NCBI GenBank assembly: GCA_032209605.1
Contig: JASFXZ010000016.1
Location: 6,076,001 to 6,140,000 of the forward strand
DNA from: Mactromeris polynyma
Taxonomy: Eukaryota > Mollusca > Bivalvia > Venerida > Mactridae
Length of the DNA: 64,000 nucleotides
Reading direction: 5' to 3'
Both the position numbers and the translations under genes were made by a program. The notes under the pieces were generated by a model, which had not been told where the DNA came from, ran no database searches, and saw only the letters and a program-made list of their open reading frames with translations. Shown in pieces: positions 1 through 12,979 of the stretch (position 1 is the first letter of the stretch; each line of letters opens with the position of its first letter).

Positions 1-2478
1 ATGCAATGGTATAATAACTTGATTCATATTTCTATCACATTAATGGAAAACTTCTTGTTGTTGAAGAGTCCTCTGAAGATCACCAGATAGAACTAAAGTT
101 TGTACACACCGTTCCAGTTCCGTTGCGGCTGCCGTAATTTCGACTACAGACAAACTAATTCTTCAATAATTATACAATCTCATAGTTTAATTACTAAACG
201 GCATTATTTTTTAAATGCATTGACAAAGGTTGCAATACGATAACAAATGGAGATTCTAATAGGGTTCGTTGATGCGGTACTTAGTGCAGCCTGAGAAGTA
301 CAGTAAGGGAGACAACTGCTACAATGATAGACCAATAGACCTCGTATGAGTTATGCGACCAGAAATAATTTGTGCAGAACTTTATTTTCCCCATTTCCTC
401 CATACTTAGACTTATTTTGTATTGCAAACTATAGTACATTTGTATAATAAAGATCTGTTTGCTGTAGACACGATTTGCTATGTTGTCTGCCCTGCATTAT
501 CTTCATCGCATTTTAATAAAGGGGGCCCATTCGGAAGAATAATTGTATGTTTTGTTATACATGTAACGACTCGCTATTTATGCACATTCGTTTTAGTAGT
601 ACGTTATCTTTATTTCCAGCGGTAATGATCTTTTAATATGATTATACTTATATTTTATATGCGAATTGCCACTAAGGCTTGTTTCAATGTTAAAGGAGAA
701 TATAAATACTTAATACTTGCGTATATAACTTTTCGACGCAGCTAAACTAATATTTGTTTTTGTGTTTGCGTTTATTTATCGTCGCCTGAGGTTTCCCATA
801 TGGGCGACGCCTCCAGAGGAATGTTAATCATTTTAGATTTTTGGAGGTTAGTGCATGACACAGGAGATGCTTAAGTTCCAAGAGCACCCCTGGTTCTTTT
901 ACGTGCTCGATGTAAAGTATTCGTACAGAAATTGGATGGTGGGGCAATGTTACGTGTACACTAATATATTTAGAAGGAAACACTGTTTTGTAAACGCTCG
1001 AAGACTAACCCGAACAACGTAGGAATTGGCCGACTGCGATATCTGCGGATTGAGCATTCACCAAATATTGTGCACAATCAAAGTACACGTACTGGGAGTT
1101 AACATAGATTGTGTGGAATCAAAGTAATAGGGACATTGTTAGGATGAATTGTTTGGTATTCGAATTATTGTACTGAATAGTTATATGACATTTACATATT
1201 ATCCAGGGATGTTAGTGAAAATGCCATAGAGCGTTCACTGTGTTGACTTTGCAGAATCACATTGCCAAGATGTACTAGAAATCGAGGAATAGTATAATAG
1301 TACAACAAAAAACCTTTATTTACAAGTTAACCAGTACTTTAACTGTCTACAAAATTCGTTTTATCTTAACTTTTTACATAACATTTAAAAAATGTCAATA
1401 TGACATTTTAGACATGGATTTGATTCAGTTAGATAATAGGAATAAACAAACCTGAACTTCGATATTCACGGTGTTGTCTTGGTTTGTTTTGTCTTCATTT
1501 ATGTTGCACAAATAATCTTAACCGTCAGTTTGTAACTGCTTGATTCAGATAGCACCGACCATCCTTTTAAAAATATTTATTGTTTTACTGACAGTATTCT
1601 TACAGAAGCCGGAATGGTTATGAGAATGCATATAGCTTAAAATAGAAATCAAATACGAAATACGTTAAATATATAAAATATTAATGTAATGCCTCACGGA
1701 TGGGAACAAATTGCTAATCAACACGAGGTTTGTCGTGATCTATAATTAAACATTACAAGTTGCATAATCATCACATTGCCATGACAACCGTGTACACAAG
1801 TGAGTTATTACACGCAATTAAATACAAGTTCCGTTAAATAAACAATTAGTTCGATTGTAAACAATTAAAATACCATGTTCGGAGACTTTTAGCATTTGAA
1901 TTATATGTCTGTACGAAGACAGTGTCTATCTAAGTTATCAATATATTTCAACTAAGAACATATTTCTGAACAAATTACCGAGAAGATGAGAGAAAGTAGT
2001 GTTATTTGTTATTTCTAATTCTATTCTAAGACGGAAATAGTCGTTGTGAACGTATAACAGACAGATAATTTTCAAGTCTTACTTTCACACATACATTTAA
2101 AATTTATAAAACATACGTATAGAACCACTCTTTATGAGTAACAAGAGACTTCTATACAACAGATACAAATTACATAACACGTAAGAAAAACATAAGAAAC
2201 AGCAATAAAACATGCTATTGAGAGAGTTTTAAAGAACATAAATATATCACATAATACCTTGAATTATATCACAGATTACTGTAAAACAGCAATAAAACAG
2301 AATAAAAGATGCAATCGAAACAGTAATGGATATAAATGTTTACGACGTTCTTATGGCAGGTCTTGGCACATAAGAGACTTATTTGTTCTGTAGACATAAT
2401 ATATACAAACTGATCCGTGATGTTTAAATCATGGAGGTCACACTTCAAAGTATTAGGTTCTAAAAAGAAGCGCTGATC
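1..2478. other. No gene recognised (AT-rich)
   Basis: AT-rich sequence without a convincing exon. The only sizeable open frame (around 422-625) shows no recognisable family. I could not identify terminal inverted repeats or tandem arrays here. Confidence 0.5.
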
Positions 2479-3025
2479 TTACATGATCGTGCAAAGGGCA
2501 TAACATAAGTGATGTAGTTCGTCCTCAATAATTGTATTACAATAAAAACAAGTTCTTTCATTTAAGTCTAAAGATTGGAAACAACCTGTCTTTATGTTCA
2601 GAGGTGCTACACCACACCGTAACTTTGCTAATGAGCTCCTGGATTTAATTTGAAACATAGCTGTCGGGCGTAAAGCAGTTCTTATAAAGCCTTTATGTTC
2701 TGAGTGTGTTTCCCCCTGTGCATCCATTCCTACGTCCTTGTTCCAATGTTTTAACACAGATTTATTTAGTATGCTGCTATTCATGTTACACATACATAAC
2801 CAGTGGTTAAAAACGACCTTCCATTGTCTCACACTCGGTGGTGTCCAACCCATATCACCCGTCACAGTAGAGGTTGATGCGTATTTTCCCAAGCCTAGGA
2901 AGAATCGACATGCACGACGATGCACAGCATTGATGGCGGAGAACTCCGAGGTCCCCTAAACGGCTGCTCCGTAACTTATTATCGGCCACACGATCGTTTC
3001 GTAAAGTTGTGTATATACATTAAAC
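2479..3025 (-). pseudogene. Non-LTR retrotransposon ORF2, C-terminal fragment
   Basis: Read on the minus strand, this is the tail of a LINE reverse-transcriptase protein. From about 3025 downward it gives VYTQLYETIVWPIISYGAA, then an in-frame TAG where the family normally has Trp (AVWGT becomes AV*GT), then an open stretch of about 148 residues with HRRACRFFLGLGKY, DMGW and LRCGVAPL, and finally the terminal zinc-knuckle-like pattern CFYC....ELHHLCYALC. These blocks are typical of the region after the RT domain in Jockey/CR1-type LINEs of molluscs (recognised from memory). It lacks the RT and endonuclease domains and carries a stop, so it is a dead remnant. It lies on the same strand as the RT remnant at 8050-11915 and could be the distal part of the same old insertion. 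Confidence 0.8.
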
Positions 3026-3154
3026 GGCATTCCTCCCTAAAGTTTGAACTTCGAAATGAGAAGACAGAGAGAGTGTTGATGAGTGGGAGACATAACTAGC
3101 TGGCACTGTATAGTCTATAATAAGATAAAGTTGTTACTGTTTCTCGTTTTGACT

Positions 3155-3665
3155 CACGCCTGCGTCTCATTGGAACTACAGCATTGTGTTATGCTTTGAA
3201 AATGTTCTAACGGTTCTTGCGTTGTCGCGCCAATGAGTCCAAAATGGACGTGAACGGCGAGTGTGGTCTTATATTTCGCCTTTTAGAGGTTTATACGTGT
3301 AAAATTCCATTATCGGGGAATTTAGTTCCACATAGGATTGCTTGTGCCTTCTGTTACATGTAAAAGTTGGGAACACTCAACAAAACCCGATCTAGAACTT
3401 ACATAACTTTCCAAAGCTTATTGTTGACATCGGCGAAATCTTTTTATGAAAAGTGGCATCGCTCTCTGTATTTTACCAATTCAACGGCACATGTATAGCT
3501 TAATATTGACAAAAAGTTGTTTGTATACACATTTTAGAAACATTTGTTCACGTTAGGATGCAATCGACTCGATTTTTTGCCGGTTGTGGTTCCAATAAGC
3601 AGGTGCTTGCTCCCAAGAGCATTGGTGATTAAAACCAGTAGTTGTTCCAATGAGACGCAGGCGTG
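3155..3665. mobile_element. MITE, 511 bp, with 25 bp TIRs
   Basis: The left end CACGCCTGCGTCTCATTGGA is matched in inverted orientation by the right end at 3641-3665 (TCCAATGAGACGCAGGCGTG). There is no coding capacity inside. No clear target-site duplication was found, so the superfamily is unassigned. Confidence 0.75.
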
Positions 3666-4403
3666 TAATTGTCGAACATGTAGCGTATGAATTCATACGT
3701 ATTTCACCAAAAAGTATCCATTAATATTGAGCTGAAGGAAAATGAACCGTAGACTAGCCTCCCTGTCTGTTATCTACGTGTGCCGTAGTTTTTGTCCTAC
3801 CGGTATAAAACACCGGGATGGATCATGGCTGCAAACACACACCGGGGCGATTTTGTCCGGAATAAATTCTGCCAAAACGGAAGTTAAGTCACTGAATAAA
3901 TGTTAAACATTTTAAAAACTATAAAATCGTATTGAAAAATAAAAATATTATGACTGGTTTGATAAAATGAGCGTCGACTCTACGTGTGATTTACAAGTAG
4001 GGGATATTTGTTTTAGAATTTAATATCCGGATGATCGCTTAAAGTATATTTACCATTGTGTATGGGGTAGGGATACTTAATGTGGGTTATGAGAATTGAG
4101 TTAAATATTGATGAATGTTGCTATAATGAAGCAGATTTATTACATTTGGTAAAGGTCACAATTTGACGCCACTCTGAATCAGCATACGCATTGTAAACTG
4201 TTTCCGCATACGTTATTATGATTATATGCGTGTTCCGTACAGTGTAATATGATTTTTTCATTTTATTTACAATCAATCTTTCCGTTATTACCCCAACAAG
4301 TGTCAGCTGATAGACATTTAGTATTTTTGTATTGAATTTACTAACTATAATGTAAGCGATAAAATGGATCATTAATGGGAATTTTCATATGACTATATAC
4401 TAA

Positions 4404-4717
4404 ACAAGAAATATCTTGAAAAAGATGGTCGGCTCAATTTGAAGGTTAATATTTTTTGTGCAACATAAAAAAATGCCGAGATGTTACGATTGCTGGTCAC
4501 TCCAGGTCCAATATGAGTTTCGGTAAATTCGCCGAAATTCAGTGGATTTCGGTAAGATAACGTACCCTTTATCGAAAGGTTAATCAATCCGCGTCAATGT
4601 TACAAACGTTGTACGGTTGAAGAGAAATTGCCTTGGTGGTTAACGTAAGATTTGATTGGTTTACACACCACTTATATGCAAACAGAAAAACCATGTTAGT
4701 ACGGCTGTACTGAAAAA
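4404..4717 (+). repeat. Dispersed repeat, copy 1 of 4 (about 310 bp)
   Basis: The block starts ACAAGAAATATCTTGAAAA and ends with CCATGTTAGTACGGCTGTAC. The same sequence occurs reversed at 27351-27655 and 33944-34241, and forward at 34578-34889. Copies 3 and 4 form the two arms of one foldback element, so this copy is probably a solo arm of that family. Short open frames inside it have no family match. Confidence 0.75.
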
Positions 4718-5374
4718 CACGATTTCGTCTGCGGGAAAAGTCAAGCATGGATATAACGATATTCGGATACAATGAAATAAATTTTACCGTCCCCTGAATA
4801 TCGTGACGTTATAAGCGGAATTTACAGTACTTGGCTTTAGGTGTCACTTAGCAACGTTAAAATAATATTATCGCAATTACGTGTTTAATGACGTTTTTGT
4901 AACTATGGATTCAAAATTCATACGGTGCAATTATTCACCAGAAACATTAAATTTGTATGTAAACGTCAGAGCTCATCCTAAACAAAGATTAAACCGATAG
5001 TGAAATTAATAAAATATTAATGCGTCGCAAATGGAACAACAATATTATGAAACACAGTCATATTTCAGTCATATTACGTAAAGCGTTGCATAAATATGTA
5101 TAAACAAAGTTACCGTTTAATTGTATCGCATGATTCATAAAACAATAACTATGTAACTAAGGGGGGAATGTCTGCTTCACTAGACAAAAGCTCACTTGTA
5201 TGGTAAACACTTCAATATTATAGTCATATATACGCAGCAATTAGATAATTATCAAGTTACAATAATCCAACTTTATTATTAATTTGATTCATATATTTGA
5301 TTATATTTTTTAAATAAAATGATTTTGAAACTAAATTGTCGTATTATGGGTGTAGAGGTGATCAGAGGGCATAA

Positions 5375-6312
5375 GATAGCGGAGCAGGGTAGACTAGATC
5401 AGAGCAGACTAGAACAGAGCAGACTAGAACAGAACAGAGTATACTATAACAGACCCGAATAGACCAGAACAGACTAGATCAGAGCAGAGCAGCCCAGAAC
5501 AGACTAGAGCAGAGCAGACTAGAGCAGAACAGACTAGACCAGAGCAGACTAGAACATACCAGAGTAGACTAGAACAGAGCAGAGCAGACTAGAACAGTGC
5601 AGAGTAGACTAGAACAGTGCAGAGCAGAGCAGCGTATAGCAGATTAGAGTAGGACAGAGTAGAGTAGACTAGAACAGAGCAGAGCAGAGCTGACTAGAAC
5701 AGTGCAGAGTAGACTAGAACAGAACAGAGCAGAGCAGCATATAGCAGACTAGAGTAGGACAGAGTAGAGTAGACTAGAGCAGAGTAGAGCAGAGCAGAAC
5801 AGAGCAGAAACAGAGCAGAGTAGAGTAGAGCAGACTAGAGCAGACTAGAGCAGAGAAGACTAGAGCAGAGCAGAGAAGAGCAGGCTAGAGCAGACTAGAG
5901 AAGAGCAGACGTGAGCAAACTTGAGCAGACTAGAGCAGACCTGAGCAGACTTGAGCAGACTGAAGTAGAGCAGAGTAGACTAGAGCAGAGCAGACTAGAG
6001 CAGAGCAGATTAGAGCAGAGCAGACGAGAACAGAGCAGAGCAGACTAGAACAGAGCAGACTAGAACAGAGCAGATTAGAGCAGAGCAGACGAGAACAGAG
6101 CAGAACATAGCAGAACAGACTAGAACAGAGCAGATTAGAGCAGAGCAGACGAGAACAGAGCAGAACAGAGCAGAACAGACTAGAACAGAGCAGATTAGAG
6201 CAGAGCAGACGAGAACAGCGCAGAGCAGACTAGAACAGAGCAGAGCAGATTAGAGCATAACAGATAAGACGAGAGCATGCCAGACCAGGCTAGACCAGAC
6301 CAGACCAGACGA
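5375..6312. repeat. Degenerate minisatellite of AGAGCAGACT type
   Basis: About 940 bp made of short, variable units such as GAGCAGACTAGAACA and AGAGCAGACT. The plus strand is very purine-rich (runs of AGAGCAGAG). There is no fixed period; 10, 15 and 20 base spacings mix. No gene inside. Confidence 0.9.
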
Positions 6313-6974
6313 TCGATATACAACGGTATATGAATTATAGACCCGTACATACAATTAAATGCAACATTAAATTATCGAAGGCTTTGTTACAGACACAGAC
6401 AGAAAAAGATGATTAATTCTTGTTATTAATAGCGAAACCATTTTAATATTGTTATTAATCTAGTTCAAACCAGTATGAAGGTGTTTCAATTCTGCGATTC
6501 AGTTACACAATTACACTCGTACGTATTGATTTGCCAGTTGCTAGACTGTTGTAAATAATTCAACAGGAACTCATTGCAGAAAGTAATATGTATTGTTATT
6601 ATGAATTTATTACGTCATACAGAACAAGTGAATGATTTAAGGACTCGCCACATAGATGACTTGAACAAAGTGGGTGGGGTATTGACTCTTTTGTTAAATA
6701 TCGTTTAAATTAATCTTTCCATAATCCTAAGCGCACGTATAGTGTTAAAATGTCTGATAAAGTATTCATTAAAAATAGAACGTTGAATATTATTTTAACA
6801 TCATTTTAAATATGATGGCATGAAATTCAGCCTTTCTTATGCACTATGAAACAAGAAGAATTGTTTTTACACGTCAAACATATTGGGTAACATCACAAAT
6901 TTTCTATCAATAGTATGCTAAAGAGAAAGTGTTTTTTCTAAAAAATGTAATAACTATGTAGGTCACTTTTTACA

Positions 6975-7398
6975 GGGGGTGTCACGATATACCGGTATAT
7001 CGGTATATTGCAATATGCAGCCAAACTGTACCACGATATGAACAAACCGATGTTTTACAGGGGGTGTCACGATATACCGGCATATCGGTATATTGCAATA
7101 TGCAGCCAAACTGTACCACGATATGAACACACCGATGTTTTACAGGGGGTGTCACGATATACCAGTATATCGGTATATTGCAATATGCAGCCAAACTGTA
7201 CCACGATATGAACACACCGATGTTTTACAGGGTGTGTCACGATATACCGGCATATCGGTATATTGCAATATGCAGCCAAACTGTACCACGATATGAACAC
7301 ACCGATGTTTTACAGGGTGTGTCACGATATACCGGCATATCGGTATATTGCAATATGCAGCCAAACTGTACCACGATATGGACAAACCGATGTTTTAC
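6975..7398. repeat. Tandem repeat, 85 bp unit, about 5 copies
   Basis: Five near-identical 85 bp units. Each begins GGGGGTGTCACGATATACCG and ends CCGATGTTTTACA. The first unit contains a perfect 18 bp palindrome, CGATATACCGGTATATCG, followed by an ATATTGCAATAT palindrome; other units carry one- or two-base variants of the first. Open frames on both strands repeat with an 85-base offset and are by-products of the repeat. Confidence 0.92.
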
Positions 7399-8049
7399 GA
7401 TACTGTTTTTCTGTCTGCTAGAAAGTTGCTTGCTACAAACTCTTCATATAGGAAATTATGTAGTTATAAAAACTAATATTAGTCAAAAGCTGTAATGAAA
7501 TTGATAAATCATTTTGTTTTAGATTATACATGTTTATTTTTGCAAAACATTTTGTTTGGATTTGAATAAAGGTGTTCAAGTGAAAAAAATATATTCTTCC
7601 AGTATCGATGTAGAACTACTAATATAGTATCGTCTTGGTGTTGTTCGCCTTCTTCGTGATTATATGTTTTAGCGAGTATTGTCGGTAAAATATTGGTCAT
7701 GCGTGAGGACCTGGGCCGTTTTCATAGATATATCCAAGTAGATTAATAGAGGCATTCGTTTCAGAGCAAATATCGCCAGTTTTCTGTCGGTCTCTCGGTT
7801 CATTTTACAACTTTCTGAAAACATCGTGTTCAGCTATAGACAGTACATGAAGATGCTACGGTTCGATCAAAAACGACTTGTAACCGTTAATTACCAATTT
7901 CAACCTCTTTTATTTCATACACAACTTATAATCGAGGACGTCCTATTTAAAAGATCTGACCAAAAACAAATGCCACTAACCTTTTCATCATTTCACGCCC
8001 GCCATCTTGAAATCACCGCGGTTTTGGGGTGTACAGAGTTCCATACAGT

Positions 8050-8307
8050 GATAATGTCTTTATGCAAACCAGTATAGCTTGTGGATGAGAACTGCTCCAA
8101 GGTATTTTTGGTCTGTTTCGTTGTTTTCGGTTGTTGGCCATGTATGGTATAGTCTGCGTTGATCTTGCTACGCTTGTTGGTGAGGCGGAGGACTCCGCAT
8201 TTGTCCGGGTTGAAGTCCATTAGCCAGTCCCTCTCTCATTCCTGGAGTCTGTCCAAGTCATCTTGAATGACCTGGACATCTGCTGGTGTCTTGATGATCC
8301 GATACCG
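8050..8307 (-). pseudogene. LINE reverse transcriptase fragment (3' part)
   Basis: On the minus strand from 8306 downward the translation gives YRIIKTPADVQVIQDDLDRL, then an in-frame TGA in place of Trp, then ERDWLMDFNPDKC and YTIHGQQ. After a frameshift comes AKYLGAVLIHKLYW, the usual block after the RT palm in Jockey/CR1-like elements. The coding sequence stops abruptly at 8307 against a PIF/Harbinger-type terminus. The matching upstream part (VYINDLP, ARLFAD) resumes at 11820, so the transposon inserted between the FADD and LLYR blocks. Confidence 0.82.
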
Positions 8308-11300
8308 GGGGGCGTTTTATCAACGTGTCTTACGACGTTTTTTGTCGTAAGTCTGTCGTAAGACGCCGAATCTACGACAAGGGCGTTTTATCAACGTTTG
8401 CTATATACCCTTGACGGTCCCATACCCATAATATGTTACCAATATATACAGGGATATTGGTCCCAGCAAAGACCTAAATACTTATATTTAGGTATTTGGT
8501 CCCAGCCCTAATGTTTAGAACTTTGTGTTTTAGATCCTCCTCTTACCATTATTCTATTATATGTACTCAAGGGATCTGTGTTGGAGGCTCTAATTTAGAC
8601 ATGCCTACTATTACTTATTTTATGTTACAACAACACCTACTATCATGATACTCAGATATACTGGAATTAATGCACAATATATAAACAAGTTGTATTTTGG
8701 TTTTAGATTTCAATCATCAATGAGGTGCACCAGCACTCACATGATGTTTATCTGTGTATTACATTATTGCAATGTTCATTGTGTCATTAAAATGATGAAA
8801 TTAATTTACAACGCACTTCTTTATTGCAGATTTACATCCAGACAGAGCATACTTGTATGCATAATATAATGGTGCAATGTCATACCATGAAATAGGATCA
8901 AACACTCAATTAGATGTTTGTCTAAACAGGATATATGGTAAATATTATGCTTGAATGCAATAGTTCTTATCAATAAAATTTAGCATTGATTGTATGAAAT
9001 AAAATTCTTGGATGACAGTTCACTTTATAACTAAACATAGATAAATTACTTAAAATATATTCATTTAGCCAGATTATGGTAAAAGTTGATATTTCTATTG
9101 AATAATGTACTGCTTGATATGAATTAATGAATTTAATTAATTGAATATAAGAAATAAAAATAAATATTAAATTTGTGTATATTAATTATTTCCAGGTATG
9201 TACATATATGACCTGTTGGTTAATTGCAATGTACAGAGGAACACATATGATATAAAATAAAGGAGCTTATACCACACAAGGAAAATAGAGACAAATCAAT
9301 AGGAAATAATCAGCAAATCTGTCATCATACCAACACATGAGTAAATATGACTATAGTGTCAGTTATTGAATGTGTGACATTCAAATTTAAATTGCTGTTT
9401 AAGGTGATTCAACTTACATTAACATTTTAATGGAAACTTTACATTTTGTGTGATTAGTGATTATTGGATGGTTTAGCATTTCTATTGTCTTTATATTCCA
9501 TATGATAAGCTGTATAATGATTGTAGTGTTTATTGCTCAGTACAGATAATGGTTATAAATCAGCCTCTTGTACACAAATATACATGTAGCAAGGTGGTAC
9601 TTTCTACAGCCATCTCACAGGGATTTATTTGTGATTATTCCCATATCTACTCAGTGGTCTGAACAAATTTTTATCTCGACTTATTTGATAACACACTTAT
9701 ATGGCCTAGAATGTTTTGAAATTGTTCTGAAAATAAATGGATTTGCATTTCTTGGATATATGCATATTAACGCTCTATTACAATTACATGTAATGTTAAG
9801 TTTAAACAGTATCATTAAATATTATAGAGATTGTTTATGCTAGTTTTGTGCTTGTAAATGGAATCATTTAGATAAAATCAGGGACTATGTGTTATTGTGA
9901 GTTCTGGATAAAAAAGAAAATATGAAATCATGTAGTAAAATGACAATCACATTTTTTAAAATAAACATTCAACCCCTACAATTATCTGTTTATTAGTTTA
10001 AACAAATTTATTTGTCTAAATTGTCATGTAATATGCAATAAATACAGGATAATAAAGTGCATGTAATAGACAAGTGGATAGAATTGGAAGCTAAAGCTTA
10101 TTGAAATTCTCTCCACTATCTTTTTATTGAAGGTAACTGATAACAAAGTGTACATGATATATAATTTAGTGATGAAATGAAGACCTGTGAATATTTAATA
10201 AAAAAAATGATGAACCAGCATTTGTGTTTCTTGTATCATTTCTATGTATATTCTCAAACATTGTCCAAACATCTTACATATTGTCCTCAACATTTGCACC
10301 TAGTAACATTTAATTGTCATGGACTGGGTTTAGATCAGAATAGTCTCTATCAACAAATAAAACAGACAATTAGCTACTTGGAACACATCAACATTGAATT
10401 TTATCTCTAGACCAGCAGACAACTTTTGGATCAATTTTCAGATTTTTTAAATAAGTTGGAAGAATATGAAAATGAATACACAGACTGCTATGGTCATACA
10501 TATATTGTAGAAAAGGAAATGAGTTCAGGAATTGTCATATAATACATAATTACACAAGCCAATTACTGTTTTATGGAAAATATTGTACACAAAGTTCCAA
10601 CTGCCAACCAAACAATTGAGATTTGAAGCTTATTATGTATATTAAAGCATGGTTTTTGCTTAATGCAGAGACACAGGCATGCAAGCTGAACTTCTGTACA
10701 TCCATACCATGTAGTAAACACTGTAGAATCAGGTCTGAATTTACTTCCTACACATATGAAAGCTACTTTATTTTGTTGGAAATCTTCCTATTTTCACGGA
10801 AATATAAACCATATATATATATATGTCCGTGCTATTCTAAATAACCATATTTGTGGCTTTGATACTGTGCAATACAATTGGTTGAACTAAATGCAAGTAA
10901 ATACTACCAAGCTGAAAGATGGGTACTCTATTGAATACACAGTGTGGTGTAGTCATATACATAAAACAAAGATTTAATCATTTAGATGTAGGCCTATATA
11001 TATATTTAATTGCACACATACATTTTAATTCAGGTGGAGTTAAGTTGTGACCATTACTATATATGACCCATATGAGGCTCATCAGGATAAAGTAACATAA
11101 TCACAAGGGCTGAAATACATTGTTAATGTCAACAACACATGTGTGCATCTGTATAATATTCACAGAATGAAATCTAGTGACGGGAATATAGCTTTATCTA
11201 CTTGTACCTTAAGTACCTTGATGCAGATACACCTTCTGGTCACAATATCCTCCTCTTATTTACATTGATGAATGATTACAACCATCAGTGTTCTTAGTCA

Positions 11301-11819
11301 TGTTAATTACAGTTTTATTTTCATGAGATATATATCGTGAACAGCTTAAGTATATTCACATATCCGTGCTATTTAGATCGGATCCACACAAAAATTATAC
11401 ATTTTTGAAGTGCTTATGTTAAAGTGAATCGGCAGTGGTTTTCATGTTTTATTCGTCTATCTGTCGTCATTAACATATTTTTGTTCCATGTTGTATGTAT
11501 TCTGATAACTTTATAAATTTATCTACCGAAGTTTCTCCGATAATCGCAGATATAAGCGTTTAAAAAGTCCGTTTCATGTTAACTATTTACATTGACGACG
11601 CGAATTTGACAGGTGCGTGGGAGAATGACGCACCGGAAGTTCCGTATTCTAGACCGCGTCCCGATTTTTACCGTCTTACGACAACATTTTGTCGCAGCTA
11701 CGACACTCGAGTTACGACACCGTTGATAAAACGGTCTGACGATGTCTTATTTATTTGTCGTAAGTTCTGGAGTTAAGATAAGACATGTCGTAGCTAAGAA
11801 ATCTTGATAAAACGCCCCC
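8308..11819. mobile_element. PIF/Harbinger-type element, non-autonomous, 3.5 kb
   Basis: The left end GGGGGCGTTTTATCAACGTG and the right end CTTGATAAAACGCCCCC form TIRs. The subterminal 100 bp on each side are full of GTCGTAAG/CTTACGAC motifs and closely resemble the ends of the 10.8 kb element at 14935-25743, so both belong to one family. The 3 kb interior is AT-rich and shows no transposase or Myb-like exon that I can recognise, which makes it a probable non-autonomous copy with a replaced or decayed interior. It sits inside a LINE RT remnant (8050-8307 and 11820-11915). A clean 3 bp TSD is not visible (flanks ATACC and GTTAAC). Confidence 0.82.
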
Positions 11820-11915
11820 GTTAACCATCGGCAAATAGCCGAGCAGTGGACCGGACACTGGGGCAGGTCATTGATGTAGACAAGAAACAGGAGACTATTA
11901 TGGAGCGTTTACTGT
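11820..11915 (-). pseudogene. LINE reverse transcriptase fragment (5' part)
   Basis: Minus-strand translation gives LLFLVYINDLP in one frame and, after a frameshift, VRSTARLFADG in another. These are the conserved blocks preceding and including the catalytic YADD-like motif (here FADG) of a non-LTR reverse transcriptase. The coding sequence continues at 8307 on the other side of the inserted element. No further upstream RT sequence was found past about 11915. Confidence 0.75.
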
Positions 11916-12497
11916 ATTTATTTATTTGTAAAAGTAGTCACGTTTACCCGTATATTTCCTTATTCAGTACAATGATCCTATTTATTAAATAGCTTCTTCT
12001 TGAGCATGATAGAACTATTTTAGACTGTCTAGGCTACAAATAGTGGTCTAATTGGTGCCTGTGCTAAAAAATTGTGTTTCTGACAATTCTAGTTACTTAG
12101 TGCTTGTATTTAATCTGTGTGACCGTGACGCTCATACATGTTCTTAGACGAACAAGATCTTCACCATTAGACGCTTGCTATTTGAGAATTAATTTGCTTT
12201 AATGATATTGGGAGTGCTATATTCGTTGGCTAATCAAACGTGTTACTTTATTTAAGAACTGAAAATGAATATGTGATTACCTGTAATAAGGGTTATTTTA
12301 GAGCGAGAAAATATTCTATTATATAGACTTTCTATATATTGAAACGGAATGACGTCATCCGTTTCTCAGACAGCAAATGTAATCTTCGGCAAGATGTCTT
12401 TTGTGAAAATGAATATCTCTCTGCCTTGAAGATATGTGATGAATCAAAGATTTTTAGTCCTGTTACTATAGCAACTGTTTTGTTGGAAAACTAGATG

Positions 12498-12593
12498 CAG
12501 TAAAACCTCACTCAAAGACTGCCTCAATAATTAGACCACTACAAAGTTAAGAACACAATTTTCGAGTACATTTTCGCTGCTTTGCTCTTTATT
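12498..12593. mobile_element. Partial CAGTAAAACCTC MITE
   Basis: Starts CAGTAAAACCTCACTCAAAG and runs through the family body to GCTGCTTTGCTCTTTATTTT, where similarity stops, so only about half of the ~180 bp unit is present. Related copies lie at 26052, 28665, 39580, 40491 and 44733. The CAGT-type end and TA flanks of complete copies fit a pogo/Tc1-mariner origin. Confidence 0.7.
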
Positions 12594-12735
12594 TTATATA
12601 TTATATATTTATATATTTTAATATTCTGTGCAGTTTTATTATATAATATCTTATAACTTTATATGATTGCCTTATATTCTCTATGATTATTGTTGTTTGT
12701 AATGTTAATACGATATATATTCAGGTGGGACTTTG

Positions 12736-12979
12736 ATTGAGCGCCGCTGCACTATTTCCAACCTCTTCTTTAAGTGACGTCATTTCCAGAAAACGTCACA
12801 TATGACGTCACCATGTACTGACAGTAAGCAATAAATTCGCCCCAGATGGCAATTTGAAAACGAATTGACCATATTGAGTAATATTGTTTCCTGTTTGAAA
12901 ATAGTGACATCACATGTTGCATTTTCTTGAAATGACGTCACTTATAGAAGAGGTTGTAAATCCCATAGCAGCGCTCAAT
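12736..12979. mobile_element. MITE, ~245 bp, long imperfect TIRs
   Basis: The left arm begins ATTGAGCGCCGCTG and continues CAACCTCTTCTTTAAGTGAC. The right arm reads the same inverted (GTCACTTATAGAAGAGGTTG then GCAGCGCTCAAT). The arms are about 50 bp. Several TGACGTCA-like motifs (GTGACGTCAT) lie inside both arms. A second copy lies at 58103-58351, within an intron of the DUF6589-type gene. Confidence 0.82.

Noticed and set aside
6982..7495. Overlapping open frames on both strands repeating every 85 bases
   Set aside because: By-products of the 85 bp tandem repeat; no family match and equal coding look on both strands.
10177..10844. Possible gene in the interior of the 3.5 kb PIF/Harbinger-type element
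   Set aside because: Open frames at 10177-10410 and 10623-10844 have no recognisable domain, no convincing splice chain and AT-driven composition.
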